DNA of 34,353 nt from an uncultured Bacteroidales bacterium (GTDB lineage Bacteria > Bacteroidota > Bacteroidia > Bacteroidales > P3), in NCBI GenBank assembly GCA_910586395.1, contig CAJUFX010000005.1, positions 1 through 34,353 on the forward strand. Direction: 5' to 3'. The notes under the pieces are model-generated. The model did no database searches, was not told where the DNA came from, and saw only the letters and a program-made list of their open reading frames with translations. The position numbers were made by a program, and so were the translations under genes. Of the stretch, positions 1 to 5,488 are shown piece after piece (position 1 is the first letter of the stretch; every line of letters starts with the position of its first letter).

Positions 1-6
1 ATGCTC

Positions 7-19
7 TCTCCCCAAGAGA
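7..19. repeat. 13-bp inverted-repeat arm (partner at 2827-2839)
   Basis: The 13 bases TCTCCCCAAGAGA at 7-19 are the exact reverse complement of 2827-2839. The two arms bracket the tyrosine recombinase, the DUF3800 remnant and the DUF1016 gene. An exact 13-bp inverted pair is expected several times by chance in a 34-kb window, so only the position next to a recombinase makes it notable. Confidence 0.3.
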
Positions 20-47
20 GCCGTGTTTCCGCATCGGCCGAACGTAC

Positions 48-1010
48 CTACAGGTCGTTTAATATCATTTTATTGGCTTTGTCGATGACCGATCTGTCGA
101 GGGAGGCCAAGTAGATTTGGGTGGTTTGTTCGGAGTCGTGCCCCAGGCCTTTGCTGATAACCGAAAGTGGAATGTGTTTGCTTTGGGCGATGCTGGCCCA
201 CGAATGGCGCGCTACGTATAGTGTCAAGGGGATAGGGAGGTCGGCCGACAAGGCCACTTCTTTTAGGTGTTGGTTTGTGCGGGAAAGCATGTTTCGGTAT
301 TGGTTGCGGCTTTCGTCAGGACAGGTGAGAATGGGCAACAGGTAAGGGCTTTGGCGGCTCACGGGGTATTTGTCGATGATTTCCTGCATACATTTTTCCC
401 ACTTGATGCATATGGTTTGTCCGGTCTTGCGGCGGCGGTAAGTCAGGATACCGTGGCGAAGATCATTCTTTTTAAGATAAGCCATATCGATAAACGACAT
501 GCCGCGCGTATAAAACGCGAACAGAAACATATCGCGGGCGAAATCCAAGGCGGGCTTGGCCGATAAATCGAGATGCTTGATTTTTTTGACCGCTTTTAGC
601 GGAAGGGCCCGCTTGACGGTTTTGTCGATGCCGGTATAGACATGTTTGAACGGCAGGCGGTTGTCGGTCAGTTGGTTTTCGACAGCCCGGTTGTAGGTGG
701 CCCGCAGGATGCGCATATAAAACGAACTGCTGTTCCGGCTAACGCCCCGCTGTTTTAGATAGGCTTCGTACAGCAACATCAGATCCGAGTTGATTGCATG
801 TAATGAAACATCTTTTCCTCCCAGAAATTGCTGAAAACTGCTGAGCGCGGAACGATAGGCTTCCGCGGTGCGCGTTTGCCCCATTTGCTGTAGCCGTTCA
901 ATCACACCGAGCATAAATTTGAAATAGGCGGATTCGCTGGCGGTCGCCTGGTTCCGCCCTGCCGCTCCGGTTGCAATGGAGCGGCAGGTACTTTTCTTGA
1001 TACTTTTCAT
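48..1010 (-). CDS. Tyrosine recombinase / site-specific integrase (Bacteroidetes type)
   Basis: This 320-residue protein cuts and rejoins DNA through a covalent phosphotyrosine. The N-terminal third (about 28-115) resembles the SAM-like core-binding domain and the rest is the catalytic fold. The catalytic set can be read: Arg169 (in YTRGMSF), Lys196, Arg268 (in ARHSW), His291 (in GLGHDS) and Tyr300 (in TQIYLAS). The usual HxxR histidine is replaced by Tyr, as is common in Bacteroidetes phage-integrase/invertase proteins. The length is full and there is no internal stop. The start is an ATG with no strong Shine-Dalgarno, usual for the phylum. Its neighbours are a broken DUF3800 gene and a DUF1016 nuclease, so it may be the remaining integrase of an eroded element, or a DNA invertase. 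Target sites are unknown. Confidence 0.9.
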   Translation of the reverse strand: MKSIKKSTCRSIATGAAGRNQATASESAYFKFMLGVIERLQQMGQTRTAEAYRSALSSFQQFLGGKDVSLHAINSDLMLLYEAYLKQRGVSRNSSSFYMRILRATYNRAVENQLTDNRLPFKHVYTGIDKTVKRALPLKAVKKIKHLDLSAKPALDFARDMFLFAFYTRGMSFIDMAYLKKNDLRHGILTYRRRKTGQTICIKWEKCMQEIIDKYPVSRQSPYLLPILTCPDESRNQYRNMLSRTNQHLKEVALSADLPIPLTLYVARHSWASIAQSKHIPLSVISKGLGHDSEQTTQIYLASLDRSVIDKANKMILNDL

Positions 1011-1065
1011 ATTCTTGGTTAAATTGGATTGCTATTATGGTATTGGTTTGTGTGGCTCGTATGCG

Positions 1066-1083
1066 TTTTCGGCAGTCCGAAAA
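1066..1083. repeat. Inverted repeat upstream of the recombinase gene
   Basis: TTTTCGG and CCGAAAA are perfect 7-bp arms around a CAGT spacer, about 60 nt upstream of the recombinase start. It could be an operator or recombinase arm site, or a small hairpin. No assignment can be made from one copy. Confidence 0.35.
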
Positions 1084-1210
1084 ATCCGTACAAGGTAAGT
1101 GCATTCGTTGAATTATGCCTTGGAATATTATTTATTTGGAATACAAGTCTTTTCAAAAAAATACTTGCCTTCGTTTTGTGTTCCATGACTTGAAAAAAAC
1201 GAGAGAAGTG

Positions 1211-1650
1211 TTGAAATATTACCTGTATATTGATGAGTGTGGAGACCATAATTTGGAAAGGTATGATCCGGTTTCCCCGATTTTCACGCTTTGTGGTATG
1301 CTGATGACACGAGAAAATCGGAAAGTTCTTGGTAAGTCATTCGAAAACTTGAAAAAAGATTTTTTTTCGGAACAAGGGATATCATCATTCTGTTGATATA
1401 AGGAAATGGAGATGGGAATTTTCGATTTTGAATGATGACGATATCAGAGAGCGATTCTATGCCAGTATCGCATATATCTTGAAACAATATGGTGTGTATG
1501 TCATAGTAAGTTGTATCATCTTGAAAGAACAGTTGAAGAAATTCTGTTTCCGTGGCGAAGAAGAGGATGCTTATGGCTTTCCTTGATGTATTTGCTTGAA
1601 AGGAGCCTATTAGACAAAAAAAGAGCAACCGAAAGGTTGCTCTTTCCACC
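1211..1650 (+). pseudogene. DUF3800 family protein, frameshifted and truncated
   Basis: Reading begins at a TTG (LKYYLYIDECGDHN), the characteristic start of DUF3800 proteins, an RNase H-like family often found on mobile and defence islands. The frame is lost in a run of eight Ts near 1362-1369. Removing one base restores the family-like HHSVDIRKWRWEFS and continues to about 1580. A second frame change near 1580 is then needed to continue as LMYLLERSLLDKK, after which the sequence runs into the hairpin at 1620-1645 and is lost. The C-terminal half of the family is missing. An upstream in-frame ATG at 1115 would add 32 residues with no family character. The reading is a dead gene; a sequencing error could explain one shift but not both plus the truncation. 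Confidence 0.75.
1620..1645 (-). terminator. Intrinsic terminator, minus strand
   Basis: A perfect 11-bp stem (AAAGAGCAACC with GGTTGCTCTTT) closes a 4-nt loop. On the minus strand it is followed by a run of Ts, and on the plus strand only by TTTCC, so it best serves the DUF1016 gene whose stop lies about 130 nt upstream on that strand. It overlaps the degraded 3' end of the DUF3800 remnant. Confidence 0.7.
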
Positions 1651-1700
1651 GGCTACTGTCGATCCCTAAAATCGTTACTTGCGTAAGCGAACCATTTTGT

Positions 1701-1776
1701 TAAGCCGAACGCAGAGGCGATGTCTTGCATCGACTATGCTGAGGCGAAAAATGGTGCGCGCAAGCGAAGTATTTTC
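1701..1776 (+). repeat. Dispersed hairpin element, copy 1
   Basis: It starts with AAGCCGAACGC and has a foldback GCAGAGGCGATG / CATCGACTATGC followed by GAGGCG. It belongs to the same family as the copies at 2948, 3070, 3236, 3470, 19955, 20994, 26790 and 34317. It abuts and overlaps the last two bases of the DUF1016 stop codon, so it would form a 3' UTR structure for that mRNA. Confidence 0.5.
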
Positions 1777-2794
1777 ATTCGCTATCGCCATAAAGTACTT
1801 GCTTCAATTCCTCCTGTGTCGGCAGATAGGTCATGTACTTGGCGGCAAACACCTGCTTTTCGTCTTTTGGTAGCGTATATTTCACTACGGCATCATTCTT
1901 TTCTGCACAGAGTACAATCCCCACGGGCGGATTGTCGCCGGGATTCATCAATTCCCGTGTGTAATAATTGACATACATTTGCATCTGCCCCAGGTCTTGA
2001 TGAGTGAGCGCATCAATTTTTAGGTCAATCAACACGTAACAACGGGCCGGGATGTTGTAGAATACAAGGTCTATATAGAAATGTTGTCCGTCAAGCGTGA
2101 TGCGCTTTTGGCGTGCCACAAAAGTGTAGCCGCGTCCCAGTTCCAAAAGGAAATGTTGCAATTTGCTGATGAGCATCTGTTCCAAATCGCCTTCAAGGAA
2201 ATGTTCGCCCTGCTTGATGCCCAAAAATTCCAAGACGAATGGGTCGTGTATGATTTCCCGTGGCGCTAAAGTTTTGGGGGCGGATGTCTGTATCTCTGCC
2301 TTTACCTTGTCTTTGTCGCGGCTGGCCAATATCCGTTCGTAAAACATGGTGTTGATTTGGCGTTCCAACTGTCGTGTACTCCAGTTTTCCGCTGTACATT
2401 CGGTAATATAATAGTTGCGCGCTTCTTCGTTTTGCACCGTGAGTAATACCCGCCAATGTGTCCAACTTAATTGGTCACGCAGTGCGTGACCTTTTGGGTA
2501 AGACAAATAAAACTGACGCATTATTTTGAGGTTAGTTGTTGTAAATCCACCTCCATATTCCGTCATCATTCGTTTCGAAAGGGCTGTAATCACGCCTTTC
2601 CCGTATTCTGCACGCGCCTTGCCTGCTTGTTCATACTCTACAATGTATTTGCCGATTTGCCAATAGGCTTCCACCATTGTGGAATTGACGGCTCGAGCTA
2701 TCTGTCGGCGGGCGTCATCTAACATCCGTTTGATTTGTAAAAACAGTTGTTCCTCGGTGTTATGTTGCGGTGTCAATGACTTATTCTGTTCCAT
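1775..2794 (-). CDS. DUF1016 / YhcG-family PDDEXK nuclease
   Basis: The 339-residue protein has the DUF1016 N-terminal domain (about 15-150: EAYWQIGKYIVEYEQ, LSKRMMTEYGGGF, NLKIMRQFYL) and a C-terminal PDDEXK-type nuclease fold. Likely catalytic residues are the Glu in LLELGRGYTF, the Asp in FYIDLVFYN, the D-x-K in VLIDLKI and the Gln in GQMQMYVNYY. This is a full-length YhcG-like protein (RNA or DNA substrate unknown), a family frequent on genomic islands. I chose the ATG at 2794; a TTG at 2809 would add five residues, but that codon falls inside a repeat. A -7 element lies at 2858-2865 and a terminator at 1620-1645, so it is probably transcribed alone. It may act in defence or mobile-element biology, by inference only. 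Confidence 0.88.
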   Translation of the reverse strand: MEQNKSLTPQHNTEEQLFLQIKRMLDDARRQIARAVNSTMVEAYWQIGKYIVEYEQAGKARAEYGKGVITALSKRMMTEYGGGFTTTNLKIMRQFYLSYPKGHALRDQLSWTHWRVLLTVQNEEARNYYITECTAENWSTRQLERQINTMFYERILASRDKDKVKAEIQTSAPKTLAPREIIHDPFVLEFLGIKQGEHFLEGDLEQMLISKLQHFLLELGRGYTFVARQKRITLDGQHFYIDLVFYNIPARCYVLIDLKIDALTHQDLGQMQMYVNYYTRELMNPGDNPPVGIVLCAEKNDAVVKYTLPKDEKQVFAAKYMTYLPTQEELKQVLYGDSE

Positions 2795-2803
2795 ATTTGC
2801 AAA

Positions 2804-2841
2804 GTTCAAAATGATTAAACTCCATTTCTCTTGGGGAGAAC
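2804..2841 (-). repeat. Diverged copy of the 33-bp promoter repeat in the DUF1016 leader
   Basis: Read on the minus strand, this leader has GTTC..CCCAAGAGAAATGGAGTTT...CATT..GAA, which aligns along its whole length with the 33-bp unit at 28400-28498 (GTTCCCCAAGAAAAATG, then TAGTTTTGCATTGAAA), with a few substitutions and small insertions. The -7 element of the unit is destroyed here (GAGTTTAA in place of TAGTTTTG). The 13-bp arm at 2827-2839 lies inside it. Confidence 0.5.
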
Positions 2842-2857
2842 ATAAGTCTATCTATGG

Positions 2858-2888
2858 CAAAAGTACGTAAAATGTATCACAAGTGATA
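2858..2888 (-). promoter_or_regulatory. Promoter -7 element and dyad operator for the DUF1016 gene
   Basis: On the minus strand, TACTTTTG at 2865-2858 matches TAnnTTTG. Nine nucleotides upstream is the dyad TATCAC-tt-GTGATA (2875-2888), which sits where the spacer and -33 region would be, so a bound repressor would block polymerase. No good TTG -33 is visible, which also suggests a regulated promoter. Confidence 0.5.
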
Positions 2889-2947
2889 TTTTGGGAACGT
2901 TATGTTATAAAAATTTATTTTCCCTACATTTACTCGTTGCGACGCAA

Positions 2948-3034
2948 CTCGTGAACGTTTTGCTGAAGCCGAGGGGAAAAGCCAAGCTTGCTTGGATTAT
3001 CCCGAGGCGAAAATTGAGTGTAGCGAAATTATGA
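2948..3034 (+). repeat. Dispersed hairpin element, copy 2
   Basis: The pattern is GAAGCCGAGGGGAAAA, then the foldback GCCAAG-cttg-CTTGG, then CCCGAGGCG and the tail TTGAGTGTAGCGAAATTA. The tail parallels AATGAGCGAAGCGAAATTA in the copy at 19955-20035, so the homology extends beyond the stem. Confidence 0.6.
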
Positions 3035-3069
3035 ACACCTCTGCTAAAAAAATATGGTGTGAATAAAAA

Positions 3070-3132
3070 CGTCGGTCGAAGACCAACGTAGGATGCATCT
3101 CGGCAGAGGCAAGCGTTTCTATGCTCGATGCG
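3070..3132 (-). repeat. Dispersed hairpin element, copy 3
   Basis: On the minus strand it reads CGAGCATAGAAACG-cttg-CCTCTGCCGAGATGCA, then a second small hairpin, CGTTGGTC-ttc-GACCGACG. This main hairpin plus small GC-rich hairpin is the same two-part layout seen at 3236-3318 and 20994-21067. Confidence 0.5.
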
Positions 3133-3235
3133 AAAATGCGTGCGCTCACGGTGTTCGCCCCCGCAACGCATACTTCGCGACGAGGGTACTACCTTTACTC
3201 GCGGTGGCTCCACTCGTGAACGTAGGATGCATTTA

Positions 3236-3318
3236 CGCGCGACTTTGTCGCGCATGAAGTCAGGCATCGCCTCAGCCATTGAAGTAAACTTCATGGCGTT
3301 CGGCTTGTACTGACTTTC
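3236..3318 (-). repeat. Dispersed hairpin element, copy 4
   Basis: On the minus strand: GAAAGTCAG, CAAGCCGAAC, then the strong foldback GCCATGAAGT-tt-ACTTCAATGGC (one bulge), GAGGCGATGC, and CTGACTTC closing the outer stem. The second hairpin GCGCGAC-aaa-GTCGCGC is at 3237-3253. This is one of the most complete copies. Confidence 0.7.
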
Positions 3319-3325
3319 GACAGAA

Positions 3326-3354
3326 ACAAGTGAAAATCAAAGATTTTTACTTGT
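3326..3354. repeat. Isolated 13-bp hairpin
   Basis: ACAAGTGAAAATC and GATTTTTACTTGT pair over 13 bp with one G-T pair around an AAA loop. It is not followed by a T-run on either strand, so it is not an obvious terminator. Confidence 0.55.
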
Positions 3355-3416
3355 CGGCCTTAAATTTCAGTCGAATTGCACAACAGCGTTTTACATTCGG
3401 CTTCTATTTAAGTCCG

Positions 3417-3450
3417 GCAAGAGGGTTCAATCATGATTGAACCCTCTTGC
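3417..3450. repeat. Perfect 34-bp palindrome (17-bp arms, no spacer)
   Basis: GCAAGAGGGTTCAATCA is followed directly by its exact reverse complement. As RNA it would fold into a very stable hairpin in either direction; the plus side is followed by a T-rich stretch near 3461. It may act as a bidirectional terminator, or be the inverted end of a lost element or a protein-binding dyad. Confidence 0.75.
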
Positions 3451-3469
3451 TTCTACTCTATTTTTCAAT

Positions 3470-3532
3470 GAAGTTCGGCGGCGGTTCGGGCATTAAAGTA
3501 AACTTTATGCCGCTCGCCTTGCACGAACTTTC
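3470..3532 (-). repeat. Dispersed hairpin element, copy 5
   Basis: On the minus strand: GAAAGTTCG, TGCAAGGCGAGC, the foldback GGCATAAAGT-tt-ACTTTAATGCC, then CCGAACTTC closing the outer stem. The left edge of this copy (TTG at 3519-3521, plus strand) also serves as the -33 element of the next promoter. Confidence 0.7.
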
Positions 3533-3549
3533 AATTTTCACTACATTTG
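3519..3549 (+). promoter_or_regulatory. Promoter of the DUF1573-aminotransferase operon
   Basis: TTG at 3519-3521, a 20-nt spacer, and TACATTTG at 3542-3549 match the Bacteroides consensus. Transcription should start near 3556, giving a leader of roughly 128 nt that contains the small hairpin ACCCG-cgt-CGGGT. Confidence 0.65.
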
Positions 3550-3683
3550 CACGCGTTTTTAATGGGGTAGGAGGTGTTGCGGAAAGGCGGATGCACATTG
3601 CCGCCCCAAGGGTCACACCCAATACCCAACCCGCGTCGGGTCACCCGCGAAAAACACACGAAAACAACTCAAATTTTTAAGAT

Positions 3684-4109
3684 ATGAAAACGATCAAATT
3701 TTTAGCGTTTTGTTTCGCTATGATGGCGTCTTTCGCTTTGGTTGAAGTGAAGGCGCAGGCTACGTCGCTCGAAGCTGAAACGACGGTGGAAGGCCCTTCC
3801 ATCAAGTTCGACAACACGACCTTCGACTATGGCCAGATCGAACAGGGACATCATGGCGACTGTGAATTTACGTTTACCAACGTGGGTACCGAACCGCTGT
3901 TGCTCTCCGACGTGCGCGCGAGCTGCGGTTGCACGACGCCGTCCTGGACGCGCGAACCGATCATGCCCGGCAAGACCGGCACCATCAAAGTGCATTACGA
4001 CACCAACCGTTTGGGCGGCATCAACAAGGCGATTACCGTAACGACGAACGGCAACCCCGAACGCGTGGTGTTGCGCATCGCGGGCAACGTAAATCCGAAA
4101 GCCAACTAA
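3684..4109 (+). CDS. DUF1573 secreted protein
   Basis: This 141-residue exported protein has a typical signal peptide (MKTIKFLAFCFAMMASFALV, cleavage probably after VKAQA) and a single DUF1573 Ig-like domain: FDYGQIEQG, FTFTNVGTEPLLL, the hallmark ASCGCTTPSW, and GKTGTIKVHYDT. DUF1573 proteins are abundant in Bacteroidota, envelope-associated and of unknown molecular role. The cysteine pair in SCGC is conserved in the family. It begins the operon, with a clear promoter at 3519-3549, and the aminotransferase starts 15 nt after its stop. Family assignment is firm; function is not known. Confidence 0.92.
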   Translation: MKTIKFLAFCFAMMASFALVEVKAQATSLEAETTVEGPSIKFDNTTFDYGQIEQGHHGDCEFTFTNVGTEPLLLSDVRASCGCTTPSWTREPIMPGKTGTIKVHYDTNRLGGINKAITVTTNGNPERVVLRIAGNVNPKAN

Positions 4110-4124
4110 TTTCAATTTCCGATC

Positions 4125-5324
4125 ATGCCTGCTATTTCAGAAAAAGCACAGAAAATGCCGGCTTCCCCTATCCGGAAGCTGGTGCCGTTTGCCGACGCGG
4201 CCAAAAAACGCGGCACCAAGGTCTATCACCTCAATATCGGCCAGCCCGACATCGCCTCTCCCAAAGTGGCGTTGGACGCGGTCAAGAACAACACGCTGCC
4301 GCTGGTGGAATACAGCCACTCGGCCGGCAATCTTTCGTTGCGTAAGAAACTCGTCGAATACTATGCCAAGAATGACATCCGTGTTACGGAAAACGAAATT
4401 CTCGTGACCAACGGCGGTTCGGAAGGCATTCTGTTCGCGTTCATGACCTGTATGAACCCCGGCGACGAAGTTATCGTGACCGAGCCGTTCTATGCGAACT
4501 ACAACGGTTTCGCGATGACGGCCGGCGTGGTGACGCGCCCGATTATCTCCAAGATTGAAAACGGCTTCGCTTTGCCGCCGATTGAGGAATTCGAGAAGAT
4601 GATCACGCCCAAGACCAAGGCGATTTTGATCTGCAACCCGAACAACCCGACCGGCTATCTGTATTCCAAGGCCGAATTGGAGACGTTGGCGCAAATCGTC
4701 AAGAAACACGACCTGTTCCTGTTTTCGGATGAGGTCTATCGCGAATTCTGCTATGACGGCGAATCCTATTTCTCGGTCATGCACCTCAAGGGTATCGAAG
4801 ACAACGTGGTGTTGCTCGATTCGGTTTCCAAGCGTTACTCCGCTTGCGGTTGCCGTATCGGGGCGTTCATCACGCACAATAAGGATGTATATGCGGCCGC
4901 GATGAAGTTCGCCCAGGCCCGTCTGTCTCCGCCTTCCTACGGCCAGATTTTTTCGGAAGCGGCCGTGGATACGCCGGACTCCTATTTTGCGGAAGTCTTG
5001 AACGAATACACGAACCGACGCAATATCGTCGTGGAGGCCATCAACAAGATGCCGGGCTGTTTCTGCCCCAATCCGAAAGGCGCTTTCTACGCGGTGGCGC
5101 GTCTGCCGATTGACGATGCCGACAGGTTCTGCCAATGGTTGCTGGAGGATTTCAGCGACAACGGCGAGACCGTCATGCTGGCGCCGGCCACGGGCTTTTA
5201 CGCCACGCCGGGTTCGGGCAAGAACGAGGTGCGCATCAGCTATGTGCTGAAAGCCGACGACCTGCATGCCGCCATGCGCTGTTTGGCCGCCGCGTTGAAG
5301 GTATATCCGGGCAAGACGTGCTAA
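4125..5324 (+). CDS. PLP-dependent class I aminotransferase (aspartate-type)
   Basis: The 399-residue protein is a fold-type I aminotransferase acting in the cytosol. The PLP site is readable: TNGGSEGI (phosphate-binding loop), NPNNPTGYLYS (Asn contacting the PLP ring), SDEVYREF (Asp contacting the pyridine nitrogen), and LDSVSKRYSACGCRIG with the Schiff-base Lys. The C-terminal Arg that binds the substrate carboxylate is in NEVRISYV. Length matches the aspartate aminotransferase group. Substrate is inferred: aspartate/2-oxoglutarate is likely because the next gene is aspartate ammonia-lyase, but aromatic or other amino acids cannot be excluded. It is probably co-transcribed with the DUF1573 gene (15-nt gap). 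The shared operon with a secreted protein is not obviously functional. Confidence 0.9.
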   Translation: MPAISEKAQKMPASPIRKLVPFADAAKKRGTKVYHLNIGQPDIASPKVALDAVKNNTLPLVEYSHSAGNLSLRKKLVEYYAKNDIRVTENEILVTNGGSEGILFAFMTCMNPGDEVIVTEPFYANYNGFAMTAGVVTRPIISKIENGFALPPIEEFEKMITPKTKAILICNPNNPTGYLYSKAELETLAQIVKKHDLFLFSDEVYREFCYDGESYFSVMHLKGIEDNVVLLDSVSKRYSACGCRIGAFITHNKDVYAAAMKFAQARLSPPSYGQIFSEAAVDTPDSYFAEVLNEYTNRRNIVVEAINKMPGCFCPNPKGAFYAVARLPIDDADRFCQWLLEDFSDNGETVMLAPATGFYATPGSGKNEVRISYVLKADDLHAAMRCLAAALKVYPGKTC

Positions 5325-5488
5325 GGGTGACCCGACGCCGGATGCCGCTCCGTCCGCTCCACGCCGTATCACGGCTTCGTTTGAAACCGGAAAGCGGCAG
5401 GGCTGGGAAACAAAACGGAAAACCGAACGGTAAGGGCGTTGGGATAAAGATTTTTTAACGGAATAAAAATAGTAAAACGAAAATAAAG

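Larger units (their letters stand above)
2890..3683. other. Long non-coding interval packed with hairpin repeats
   Basis: No credible gene lies in these almost 800 nt; the open frames are short, on both strands, and made of repeat sequence. It holds four copies of the dispersed hairpin family (2948, 3070, 3236, 3470), a separate 29-nt hairpin at 3326-3354, a perfect 34-bp palindrome at 3417-3450 and two copies of ACGTAGGATGCAT (near 3086 and 3220). The right edge carries the promoter of the DUF1573 gene. It looks like a repeat sink or the scar of repeated insertion between the accessory block and the core operon. Confidence 0.7.

Noticed and set aside
3128..3313. Small open frames in the long non-coding interval
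   Set aside because: They consist of hairpin-repeat sequence, lack start signals, and occur on both strands over the same bases.
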